Below, piece after piece: positions 7,523 through 15,076 of a stretch of DNA of 38,284 bases. Below the pieces are notes generated by a model, which saw nothing but the letters and a program-made list of their open reading frames with translations, was not told the origin of the DNA and searched no databases. Source of the stretch: a virus. Position 1 is the first letter of the stretch. Each line of letters begins with the position of its first letter. The stretch covers positions 1 through 38,284 of the IMG/VR virus record IMGVR_UViG_3300043540_000799, one strand, 5' to 3'. The translations under genes were made by a program, and so were the position numbers.

Positions 7523-8335
7523 ATGGCGCGAGGCGATCTCGTTTCCCTTACGGCGCTGAAGGCCCATCTCGGCGTCCAGTCCAGCGCCGACGACATCCTG
7601 TTGTCCAGCATGATCGGCCAGATCAGCCGGGCGATCTGCACCTATCTCAACCGCGCCTTCCTGTGGCCGCGCGACGTCGCCGACATTTTCGACGGCAACG
7701 GCCGCAACCGCATCCAGTTGCGCAACTGGCCCGTCATCTCCATCGCCTCCCTCACCGTCGATGGCCAGCCGGTCCCTCAATCCACGGACGGCCAAAGCTA
7801 TGGCTGGATGCTCGAACCCGGCGACGACGATCCCCCCGGCGCCATGCAGATGCTGATGCTGCGCGCCGGCTGTTTTCCGCGCGGCTGGCAGAACGTGGTC
7901 GTCCAATATCGCGCCGGCTATCAGATCTCCGCCGAGCCGCAGACGGTCCCGCACGCCGCGCCCGCAAGGATCGCCGTCGACCAGCCCTACGGCCCCTTCG
8001 CGGTCGATTGCGGCGCCGCCTACGCGTCGGGCGCGGCGCTCACGCCGGTCGCCGCCAATCCGGCGCAAGGCCAATATGCCGTGGATGCGTTCGGCGATTA
8101 TCTTTTCTCCGCCGCCGATGCGGGCGCGCAGGTTCTGCTCAGCTACGGCTACGTCCCGCAAGACCTCGCCTCCTGCGCGCTCGAATGGGCGGCCGACCGC
8201 TACCGCCACCGCGACCGCATCGGCATGACCTCGAAAAGCCTCGGCGGCCAGGAAACCGCCGCCTATCGCATCACCGCCATGCCGGATTACGTCCAGCAGG
8301 GCCTGCGCAGCTTCGCGCGCATCATCGCCAACTGA
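7523..8335 (+). CDS. Head-tail connector protein (gp6-like) with an inserted beta module
   Basis: Encodes 270 residues. The first ~45 residues (LVSLTALKAHLGVQ..DDILLSSMIGQISRAICTYLNR) are typical of the phage gp6-like head-tail connector family, which stacks under the portal. The C-terminal helix (LASCALEWAADRYRHRDRIG) also fits. The protein is longer than a minimal connector (~100-200 residues) because residues ~150-210 hold a beta module with GAALTPV, GQYAV and SAADAGAQVLLSYGY. That module recurs in the tail tube protein and the SGNH protein. The ATG at 7523 follows the previous stop by two bases and is chosen over upstream in-frame codons that would overlap the preceding gene. Confidence 0.82.
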   Translation: MARGDLVSLTALKAHLGVQSSADDILLSSMIGQISRAICTYLNRAFLWPRDVADIFDGNGRNRIQLRNWPVISIASLTVDGQPVPQSTDGQSYGWMLEPGDDDPPGAMQMLMLRAGCFPRGWQNVVVQYRAGYQISAEPQTVPHAAPARIAVDQPYGPFAVDCGAAYASGAALTPVAANPAQGQYAVDAFGDYLFSAADAGAQVLLSYGYVPQDLASCALEWAADRYRHRDRIGMTSKSLGGQETAAYRITAMPDYVQQGLRSFARIIAN

Positions 8336-8336
8336 C

Positions 8337-8861
8337 ATGCTGCAAATCAGCCTCGAAGGCCAGTCGGAGCTTTCCGAGCGACTCGCCATTCTGCCCGACG
8401 ACCTGCGCGCCGCGCTCGCCGAAAAAATGAATGCGCTGGCGCAGGAGATTTTCACGCAGATCGTCGACGTCAATCTGAGCGGCGGCGTGCTCAACGCCCA
8501 CACCGGCGCCTTGCGCGACTCCGTCAAGTTGCGCGAGGACAACCAGGACTCCGCGTTCACAGTCGAAATCGCGACCGACGGCAGCGCGCCCTATGACGCG
8601 ATCCAGGAATATGGCGGCAAAACCGCCGCCCACGAGATCATCCCCGACAAGGCCCGGGCGCTCGCCTTCATGTTCAACGGCAAGCAGTTTTTCGCGCGGC
8701 GGGTCCAGCATCCGGGATCGCTCATCCCCGAACGCTCCTACCTGCGCTCCGCGCTCGAGGAGAGAAGCGAAGACATCCGGCAAGCGCTCAGCGGCGCCCT
8801 GGCCGGGGCCTTGCAGCGCGCGACGGAAAACGCCGCGCCGGGAGCAAAGGAAAATCCATGA
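8337..8861 (+). CDS. HK97 gp10-like neck / minor tail protein
   Basis: Encodes 174 residues. The N-terminus (LEGQSELSERLAILPDDLRAAL) and the middle TGALRDSVKLRED match the HK97 gp10-like family, in which a long first helix precedes a Gly-rich 'TGxLRxS' turn. EYGGKTAAHEIIP and PERSYLRSAL are also family-like. Such proteins form part of the neck or head-tail joining ring. It starts one base after the connector stop and overlaps the next gene through ATGA (8858-8861), consistent with translational coupling. Confidence 0.8.
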   Translation: MLQISLEGQSELSERLAILPDDLRAALAEKMNALAQEIFTQIVDVNLSGGVLNAHTGALRDSVKLREDNQDSAFTVEIATDGSAPYDAIQEYGGKTAAHEIIPDKARALAFMFNGKQFFARRVQHPGSLIPERSYLRSALEERSEDIRQALSGALAGALQRATENAAPGAKENP

Positions 8862-9316
8862 ACGCGCGCGAAACCATCATCGAGGCGCTGTGCGCGCAAT
8901 TGGCGCAGGCGCGCTTTTCCGCGCCGCTCAACGGCCGCGACACATGGGCGACGCTGTCGCGCCGTCTCAAATTGTGGAGCGATGTCGCCAGCGCCGACCA
9001 GCCGGCGCTGTTCGTCGCCGAGCACAGCGAAACAACAGCCTTCGCTTCGGAGACGCTGCCGGGCAAGACCACGCTCAACGTCGATCTGTTCATCTACATT
9101 TCGGCGGGCCACGATCCGCGGAGCATTCCCGCGCGCGATCTCAACCTCGCGCTCGATGCGCTCACCGCCGCGCTGGCGGCGCCGCCGGGTTCCGACCGCC
9201 AGACCCTCGGCGGCCTCGTCTATCACTGCCGCATCGAGGGCCGCATCGTGAAGGACCCCGGCGACCTCGATGGCCAGGGCCTCGCACTGGTCCCGATCAA
9301 GATCCTCGCGCCGTAA
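8858..9316 (+). CDS. Tail terminator-like / minor tail protein
   Basis: Encodes 152 residues, starting at ATGA overlapping the previous stop. The sequence opens with a helix (RETIIEALCAQLAQARFS), then DQPALFVAE and a beta strand LNVDLFIYI. The segment LNLALDALTAAL and the final strand LVPIKI resemble tail terminator proteins (lambda gpU-like, HK97 gp11-like), which cap the tail tube and join it to the connector. Position between neck and tube protein supports the call. The family assignment is by gene order and pattern, not a strong motif. Confidence 0.7.
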   Translation: MNARETIIEALCAQLAQARFSAPLNGRDTWATLSRRLKLWSDVASADQPALFVAEHSETTAFASETLPGKTTLNVDLFIYISAGHDPRSIPARDLNLALDALTAALAAPPGSDRQTLGGLVYHCRIEGRIVKDPGDLDGQGLALVPIKILAP

Positions 9317-9351
9317 CGCGCAACATTCCGCTCAACAAGGAGCCATGATCC

Positions 9352-10110
9352 ATGTCGAACACAACTTCCGTCGCTTTCGGCTCGGGCGTTCTCATCGCCA
9401 CGCCGTCCGGCGCCAACGCGACGCCGGTGCAGTTCGGCGCGCTTCAGGACGTCACGCTCGATTTCAGCTTCACCTCGAAGCAGCTGTTCGGCCAGTACCA
9501 GTTCCCGATCGCTTTTGCGCGCGGCGAGGGCAAGATCAGCGGCAAGGCCAAGTTCGCCAATATCGACGGCCCGCTCTACAACGCCTGCTTCTTCGGCCAG
9601 ACGCTGAATGCGGGCCAGAAACTCTGGGCCTACAACGAAGCCGGCGCCGTCGCGTCCTCCACGCCTTACACCTACACGACCGCCAACGCCTCCGCCTTCG
9701 ACGCCGACCTCGGCGTGGTCTATGCATCGAGCGGCCTCGCGCTCACCCGCGTCGCCTCCACGCCCACCGTCGGCCAATACACGCTCTCGGGCGGCATCTA
9801 CACCTTCAATTCCGGCGATTCCGGCAAGGCCATCCTGGTGTCCTATTCCTACACCCAGACATCCTCCGGCAGCGGCTCGCGCGCGGTGATGACCAACAAG
9901 CTGATGGGCGCGGCCCCGACCTTCCAGATCGATTTCTATCAGACCAGTCCGAGCGTCGCCGGCGCGCAATGGTCTCTGCGCCTCTACAGCTGCGTCTCCA
10001 CCAAACTGAGCATCGCCTCCAAGACGCAGGACTTCAGCATCCCCGAACTCGATTTCGAAGCCTTCGCCAATTCGGCGAACAACATCGGCGAAATCAACAC
10101 GGCGCTCTGA
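9352..10110 (+). CDS. Major tail tube protein
   Basis: Encodes 252 residues, with an AAGGAG ribosome site (9338-9342). The N-terminal part (FGALQDVTLDFSFTSKQLFGQYQFPIAFARGEGKISGKAKFANI) is characteristic of tail tube proteins of this phage group, and the C-terminal half continues as beta strands ending IPELDFEAFANSA. Hexameric rings of this protein would stack into the non-contractile tube. Residues ~112-170 hold the beta module shared with the connector and the SGNH protein (GLALTRV, VGQYTL, GIYTFNSGDSGKAILVSYSY), probably displayed on the tube surface. The next gene starts one base after the stop. Confidence 0.87.
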   Translation: MSNTTSVAFGSGVLIATPSGANATPVQFGALQDVTLDFSFTSKQLFGQYQFPIAFARGEGKISGKAKFANIDGPLYNACFFGQTLNAGQKLWAYNEAGAVASSTPYTYTTANASAFDADLGVVYASSGLALTRVASTPTVGQYTLSGGIYTFNSGDSGKAILVSYSYTQTSSGSGSRAVMTNKLMGAAPTFQIDFYQTSPSVAGAQWSLRLYSCVSTKLSIASKTQDFSIPELDFEAFANSANNIGEINTAL

Positions 10111-10111
10111 C

Positions 10112-10489
10112 ATGCGGATTGATCCCAAGGTCGATTGCGCCCAGGCCCCGGTGGCGGCTCTGGGCGGTCGGGAATTCTTCATTCCCGCGCTTTCGCTGCG
10201 CCAGTCGCGCATCGTCGTTCCCGGCCTGCTGAAACTGCTGCCGCGTCTCAACGCCATCCAGGCCCGCATCGGCGCCGGCGACCCCCTCGGCGCGGCTCTG
10301 CTCGAACAGGACGATCTCGATCTGATGATCGATGTCGTCCACGCCGGACTCTCCCGCGCCCATCCCGATCTCACCCGCGACGACCTGCTCGATCTCGAAG
10401 CGGGCTTCGCCGACCTGGCGGGCGCGCTCGCGATCATCGCCAAGCAGACCGGCCTGTTCGCGCCGGCCGAGACCACGCCGGGGGAGTAG
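10112..10489 (+). CDS. Tail assembly chaperone, upstream (gpG-like) reading frame
   Basis: Encodes 125 residues. The position between tube and tape measure genes is the standard place for tail assembly chaperones. The product is helical, with GGREFFIPALSLRQSRIVVPG, then DDLDLMIDVVHAGLSRAHPDLTRDDLLDL split over residues ~70-95, typical of this group (a 'D-L-D-L-M-I-D' style core and an acidic helix). The stop is TAG at 10487-10489, directly after a G-run. The frame at -1 stays open beyond the stop (next entry), so a lambda G/GT-like frameshift product is likely. These chaperones bind the tape measure and load tube subunits. Confidence 0.8.
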   Translation: MRIDPKVDCAQAPVAALGGREFFIPALSLRQSRIVVPGLLKLLPRLNAIQARIGAGDPLGAALLEQDDLDLMIDVVHAGLSRAHPDLTRDDLLDLEAGFADLAGALAIIAKQTGLFAPAETTPGE

Positions 10490-10746
10490 GCGAGGGCGCG
10501 CCGGATTTCGACCGGATCGTCGCCCATTACTGCCAGATGTCCGGCGAAGCCTGGACCGACGCGCTGGAAAGCGAACTCACCTTTGCGCGCATCCTCGCGC
10601 GCAACGCCTACTGGCGCGAAAACCCGCCGCCCGCCGCCCTGCTGTCCGCGATCGCCGCGGGCATGGGGGTCTGGCGCCCGCAAAAACAGCCGGAAAAGGA
10701 TTCTCTGGGCGCGCTGCGCGCACTGTTTCCCTCCGGACGTTTCTAG
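10486..10746 (+). CDS. Tail assembly chaperone, downstream (-1 frame, T-like) extension
   Basis: An open frame of 86 codons in the -1 frame relative to the preceding gene. It has no credible start near its beginning: the first in-frame ATG is at 10537, inside a well-conserved-looking helix (DRIVAHYCQMSGEAWTDAL), without a ribosome site. The zero-frame end CCG GGG GAG TAG contains five G residues (10480-10484) where ribosomes could slip back. The combined product would join ..TTPG to GVGEGAPDF... The start coordinate marks the presumed shift region. Known relatives use this fusion to bridge chaperone and tape measure. An independent short protein from 10537 is the alternative. Confidence 0.7.
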   Translation, partial: VGEGAPDFDRIVAHYCQMSGEAWTDALESELTFARILARNAYWRENPPPAALLSAIAAGMGVWRPQKQPEKDSLGALRALFPSGRF

Positions 10747-10764
10747 GGCCTGTCCTGATGCCTT

Positions 10765-10801
10765 GTCTTCAAGCGAACCGGCCCCCGCTTCGCTTGAAGA
10801 C
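10765..10801. repeat. Intergenic palindrome, second copy of the 5669-type element
   Basis: The arms GTCTTCAAGCGAA (10765-10777) and TTCGCTTGAAGAC (10789-10801) pair over 13 bp around an 11-base C-rich loop. The layout and many bases match the palindrome at 5669-5699 (GCGAA..GGC..CCGCTTCGC..TGAA), including flanks. It sits between the chaperone and tape measure genes. No T-tract follows, so a dispersed intergenic repeat is more likely than a terminator. Confidence 0.75.
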
Positions 10802-10824
10802 GCTTGTGAAGAACCGGAAAAAGC

Positions 10825-11991
10825 ATGGCGGATAACGTTTCGATCTCCTTCGGCGCCGATGCGTCCGGCTTCCTCGACGGCGTCGCGCGCGTTTCGGCGG
10901 CGCTGACGAAAATCAGCGAAGCCTCGCGCGCCTGCGGCTCCTCCCAGCAGGACGTCTCGCGCGCCAACCTCGTCGCGATCAACGGTGAGATCGCCGCCGA
11001 GCAGATGGCGTTCGCGCAGAAGCAGTCGCTCTACACCGAGCTGACCCGGCTGAAGATCATGACCGGCGGCGAGCGCGTCGCCGCAACCCAGGCGGCGCTC
11101 GACGCCGAATATGCGGCGCAGTCGGCCCTGCTGCAAAAGGAAGCGCAGATCGAAGGCCTGCGTCCCGCGCAGCATCAGGCGATCCTGAGCCGCATGATGC
11201 TGCTCGACCAGAAATACGCGGCGGACAGCCAGCGCCTGATGCTGCAATCGGTGGAGCAGATGGTCGCGCCGATGAACCATATGATCGACTCCATGTCGTC
11301 ATCGATGTCCTCGTCGCTCACCGGAATGATCATGGGCACGAAAAATCTGCAGCAGTCGATGCGCGCGCTCACGACGGCCGTGGTGAACCAGTTCGTGAAA
11401 ATGGGCGTCGACGTCGTCGCCGACTGGGCGAAAAAGCAGATCGCGCTTGCGGCGCTGTCGGTCGCGGGCGAGGGCCAGAAGACCGCCGCGGCAAGCGCGG
11501 GCGCCGCCGCGCGCACCGGCATATCCGCGGGCGAAGCGGCGGCCGGCGAGGCCAATATTTTCGCCACGGTGCTGCGCAACATCACGGCGTCCGCCTCCGA
11601 AGCCTTCGCGGGCGTATTCGGCTTTCTCGCGCCCGTCATGGGCCCCGCCGCCGCCGGCCCGGCCGCCGCCGCTCAAGGCGCGGTGCTGTCGGTCGCCGCC
11701 TTCGACATCGGCGCCTGGTCGATCCCGCAGGACCAACTCGCCATGGTGCACAAGAACGAACTGATCATGCCGGCCGCCGAAGCGGGCGCCTTCCGCTCCA
11801 TGTTGAGCAACCAGTCCAACGGCGCGCAATCGCCCGCCGCCGGCGACACGCACGTCCATCTCAATGTTTCCGCCATGGACGCGGCCTCCGTGAAAAACTG
11901 GCTCGCCGGCAACTCGCGGCAGATCATGAAGGCGATGAACCAGGCCGTGCGCAACGGCGATCATATCGGTCTGCGGCGGCTGGCGCAGTAA
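10825..11991 (+). CDS. Tail tape measure protein (short)
   Basis: Encodes 388 residues. Tape measure features are present: an alpha-helical N-terminus (FLDGVARVSAALTKISEASRA), long charged helices with AATQAALDAEYAAQSALLQKEAQ split across residues ~80-115, then a Met/Ser-rich segment (DSMSSSMSSSLTGMIMG, ~152-170). After this come Ala/Gly-rich hydrophobic stretches around 215-300 and a C-terminus with AFDIGAWSIPQDQLAMVHKNE. Tape measure length sets tail length; at roughly 1.5 angstrom per residue this predicts a short tail of about 55-60 nm, similar to GTA-type particles. It follows the chaperones and precedes the baseplate genes, as expected. Confidence 0.83.
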   Translation: MADNVSISFGADASGFLDGVARVSAALTKISEASRACGSSQQDVSRANLVAINGEIAAEQMAFAQKQSLYTELTRLKIMTGGERVAATQAALDAEYAAQSALLQKEAQIEGLRPAQHQAILSRMMLLDQKYAADSQRLMLQSVEQMVAPMNHMIDSMSSSMSSSLTGMIMGTKNLQQSMRALTTAVVNQFVKMGVDVVADWAKKQIALAALSVAGEGQKTAAASAGAAARTGISAGEAAAGEANIFATVLRNITASASEAFAGVFGFLAPVMGPAAAGPAAAAQGAVLSVAAFDIGAWSIPQDQLAMVHKNELIMPAAEAGAFRSMLSNQSNGAQSPAAGDTHVHLNVSAMDAASVKNWLAGNSRQIMKAMNQAVRNGDHIGLRRLAQ

Positions 11992-11995
11992 GATC

Positions 11996-14476
11996 ATGGC
12001 TGATCTCTTCGGCGTCTGCCTCCTTCCCGCAAGCGGCGAATTCACCTACGATACGCTGCCGGCGCAGGCGAAGAAATCGACGGAAACGTCGTTCTCTCCG
12101 ATCAACGCCTATTTCGCGCCCGCCGGAACGAGAACCGATTATTCCTTCGCGCTCGACCAGCTCCAGGCCGCGCATCCGGAATGCCAGACCGTGGCGCTGA
12201 TTTGCGCGTGGTTCGGCAATTCCACCGACGCCGCAACCTGCCAGATTTACCCCTCCACCAACTACATCGGCGGCGCCTTCCGGACCCTCGCCAATGCCGC
12301 GTGGAGCAGCGCGAACTGGCAGGTCTCCGGCCTCACGCAATCCTCGCCCGGCCTGATCCCTATCTCGACGAGCAACGGCGCCGCCACCTACGGCGGCACG
12401 CCCTCCGACCAGAGCATCGTGCGCTGCATCCGCGATCTGCGCGCGAGAGGTTTTCGCGTGATCTTCTACCCGTTCGTGCTGATGGATGCGCAGGGAAAAC
12501 CCTGGCGCGGCCGCATCGGCCTCGCGAGCGATCTCACGGCGGCGACGACGCAGACCGTCAACGCCTTTCTCGGCGCCGCGACGCCCTCCCAGTTCACGCG
12601 CGACGCCACAAATCTCACCGTCGCCTATTCCGGCGCCCTCACCGATTTCACTTGGCGCCGCTTCATCCTGCACTACGCCAATCTCTGCGTCCTCGCCGGC
12701 GGCGTCGATCTGTTCCTGCTCGGCTCGGAACTGCGCGGCCTGGAAATCTTGCGCGGGCCGGACTGGAGCCCGGCGGGAACGACCGACGCCAACGGCCACG
12801 CGCAATGGGACTATCCCTTCGTCGCCGGCCTCGCGCAACTCGCCGCCGACGTGCGCGCCACCTTCGACGCCGCCGGCCTCGCCCGCGACCTGACCAATTC
12901 GAGAAACCTGATCGCCTATTCCCCGGACTGGTCGAGCTGGAACGGCTGGCAGCACGCGAACGCCAACGGCCAGTGGCCGCACCTCGATTCCCTGTTCGCA
13001 TCTCCAAACATCGACCTCGTCGCCTTCGACAACTACCTCCCTTTGTCCGACTGGACGCTCGGCGATGGCGGTCTCGATTGCCAGAACTGGAGCGCCCCGG
13101 CGCCGGATAGCTGGCCGCCCGCGCCCGACACGATGAACGGACTCGGCCTTCCCGGCCAGCCGTCGCTGCGCAATTCGGACTACCTGAAAGCCAATATCGA
13201 GGGTGGCGAAGGCTACAATTGGTATTACAACAACAGCGCCAGCGGCGGCGTCGGCCTCGACCCGCTCGGCACCGACCAGCGCTGCACCCTCCCACTCGGC
13301 GACCGCGCCACGCAAACCCGCCACGCCTTCGCCGCCAACCAGCAATTGCTGATGCGAAAAGGCCTGCGCTGGTGGTGGAACAACACACATCGCGCGGTCT
13401 ACGACAATGGCGACGGAACCGGCTGGAGCCCCCACGGCCCCGCCACCGCGTGGACGCCGCGATCGAAACCCATCGCCTTCGTCGAATACGGCTTCTCCAC
13501 CGTAGACCGCTGCACCAACCAGCCCAACGTCTTCTATGACGCCAAATCGACCGAAAGCGCCACGCCGTTCTGGTCGCTTTGGACGGGATCGATCGGCATG
13601 GGCTGGTCGCCGCTGCGCGACGACGCGCTCGCCGATCTCGCGCTGCAGGCCGTGCACGATTACTGGAGCGCGCACAACGAAATCTCGCCCGCCGCCGTCC
13701 CGATGATCCTGACGCCGTTCTGCTGCGCCTGGAACTGGGATGCGCGGCCCTTCCCCGTTTTCCCGCTCGACGCGAATGTCTGGGGCGACGGCGGCGATTG
13801 GGCGACCGGCAACTGGATTGCAGGCAAGGGTCCGTCCGCGGCGCCGCCGTCGCCCGACGCGCCGCCCGCCGCGGGTTCCTTCGCAATCTTTCCCCAACTC
13901 GTGGGCCAGGGTTGGAGCGTCAAATACCAGCCGCGCTTCCTGACCCAGGTCCAAGTCCACGCATCGGGCCGGGAGCTGCGCGCGTCGCGTCGCGCCAATC
14001 CGCTCCATGACATCGAACTGACCTTCAACGTCCTGCGCGACGATCCCGCCAATGCGGAAATGCAGGAGGTCGTCGCCTTCATCGCCAACCACGCGGGACA
14101 GGCGCAGCCCTTCCTGTTCGCGCCGCCCGACGCTCTCGGCCAATGCCTTGGCGCCAGTCTCGGCAAAGGCGACGGCGCCACGACGAACTTCGTCCTCAGC
14201 CGCCCGTTCGGCGGCTTCGTCGAAACCGTCCAGGCGCTCATTGGCGCGCCGACGATCTACGTCAACGGCGTCGCGAGTCCCTCGACCGCCGTCACGCTGT
14301 CGATCTTGCCCGCAACCGTCGTCTTCGCCACGCCCCCGGCGGCGGGCGCGATCCTGACGGCGGATTTCACCGCCGCGCATCTCGCGCGATTCAGCAGCGA
14401 CGACATCGAGCTGGAACAGTTCATGGCCGAATTCTGGGAAACCAGAAGCCTCAAAATCGAAACGGTGCGCGCGTGA
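11996..14476 (+). CDS. GTA TIM-barrel protein fused to a DUF2460 distal-tail domain
   Basis: Encodes 826 residues. Residues ~60-600 match the GTA TIM-barrel-like domain found at the front of the GTA tail-tip protein (RcGTA gp15): VALICAWFGN, YGGTPSDQSIVRCIRDL, FRVIFYPFVLMD, RRFILHYANLC, GVDLFLLGSELRGLE, DLVAFDNYLPLSDW, NIEGGEGYNWYYN, WWWNNTHRA, SKPIAFVEYGFSTVD, QPNVFYDAKS, and NWDARPFPVFP. After a Pro/Ala linker (~610-626), residues 627-826 are a DUF2460 domain (FPQLVGQGWSVKYQP, then the GDGATTNFVLSRPFGGF module). DUF2460 proteins form the distal-tail ring. Here the TIM barrel, possibly a glycosidase-like cell-wall binder, is placed on the distal-tail protein. It starts four bases after the tape measure stop. 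Confidence 0.88.
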   Translation: MADLFGVCLLPASGEFTYDTLPAQAKKSTETSFSPINAYFAPAGTRTDYSFALDQLQAAHPECQTVALICAWFGNSTDAATCQIYPSTNYIGGAFRTLANAAWSSANWQVSGLTQSSPGLIPISTSNGAATYGGTPSDQSIVRCIRDLRARGFRVIFYPFVLMDAQGKPWRGRIGLASDLTAATTQTVNAFLGAATPSQFTRDATNLTVAYSGALTDFTWRRFILHYANLCVLAGGVDLFLLGSELRGLEILRGPDWSPAGTTDANGHAQWDYPFVAGLAQLAADVRATFDAAGLARDLTNSRNLIAYSPDWSSWNGWQHANANGQWPHLDSLFASPNIDLVAFDNYLPLSDWTLGDGGLDCQNWSAPAPDSWPPAPDTMNGLGLPGQPSLRNSDYLKANIEGGEGYNWYYNNSASGGVGLDPLGTDQRCTLPLGDRATQTRHAFAANQQLLMRKGLRWWWNNTHRAVYDNGDGTGWSPHGPATAWTPRSKPIAFVEYGFSTVDRCTNQPNVFYDAKSTESATPFWSLWTGSIGMGWSPLRDDALADLALQAVHDYWSAHNEISPAAVPMILTPFCCAWNWDARPFPVFPLDANVWGDGGDWATGNWIAGKGPSAAPPSPDAPPAAGSFAIFPQLVGQGWSVKYQPRFLTQVQVHASGRELRASRRANPLHDIELTFNVLRDDPANAEMQEVVAFIANHAGQAQPFLFAPPDALGQCLGASLGKGDGATTNFVLSRPFGGFVETVQALIGAPTIYVNGVASPSTAVTLSILPATVVFATPPAAGAILTADFTAAHLARFSSDDIELEQFMAEFWETRSLKIETVRA

Positions 14477-15075
14477 GTCTTCCCATCTTCCCAACCCTTC
14501 CCGGCCAAGGCTGGAGCGTCAAGAAATCGCCGACGTTCTCGACCCGCGTCGCCGCGCATTCTTCCGGCCGCGAAGTGCGCGTCCCGCTCTACGCCCACGC
14601 GCTCTACCAGTTCGAACTGTCCTTCGACGCCTTGGATTCAAGCGGCGCCCATGCCGGCGCGCAGGCGCAATCCCTGCAAACCCTCATGGGCTTCTGGATG
14701 TCGCGCAGCGGCCAGTATGGCGCATTTCTCTACGTCGATCCGACCGACAACGCCGCCACCGACCAGGCCATCGCGACCGGCGACGGCGCGACCACGAGCT
14801 TCGTGATCGGACGCGCCATCGGCGGCTATTTCGAACCCGCAAGCTATGTCACCTCGGTCTCCGGCGTCACGGTCAATGGCGCGCCAACCACCGCCTATAC
14901 GCTGACGGCGCCAAACACCATCGTCTTCTCTGCGCCGCCCGCAAGCGGCGCAACCATTGCCGCAAGTTTTTCCTACGCCTTCGAGTGCCGCTTCCTCGAC
15001 GATACCGCCGAATTCGAGAACTTCGCCTCCGGCCTGTGGAAGGTCGGCGGCCTCAAATTCCGTCAGGTGCGCTGA
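14473..15075 (+). CDS. DUF2460 distal tail protein (stand-alone copy)
   Basis: Encodes 200 residues from GTG 14473, overlapping the previous stop by four bases (GTGA), which is why this start is chosen. It aligns by eye along its whole length with the C-terminal 200 residues of the preceding protein: FPTLPGQGWSVKKSPTF, SSGREVRVPLYAHALYQFELSFD, GDGATTSFVIGRAIGGYFEP, and a final ENFASGLWKVGGLKFRQVR. It matches DUF2460 (RcGTA gp12-like), the ring joining the tail tube to the hub. The pair looks like a tandem duplication followed by divergence and fusion. Confidence 0.87.
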   Translation: MSLPIFPTLPGQGWSVKKSPTFSTRVAAHSSGREVRVPLYAHALYQFELSFDALDSSGAHAGAQAQSLQTLMGFWMSRSGQYGAFLYVDPTDNAATDQAIATGDGATTSFVIGRAIGGYFEPASYVTSVSGVTVNGAPTTAYTLTAPNTIVFSAPPASGATIAASFSYAFECRFLDDTAEFENFASGLWKVGGLKFRQVR

Positions 15076-15076
15076 C

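Noticed and set aside
9223-11280. Reverse-strand open frame of 685 codons over the tail genes
   Set aside because: It is a shadow created by high GC in the third codon position; it spans several clear forward tail genes.
11924-14494. Reverse-strand open frame of 856 codons opposite the TIM-barrel gene
   Set aside because: It has low-complexity Arg/Gly/Val composition and no motifs. The forward strand holds an unambiguous GTA TIM barrel and DUF2460 fusion.
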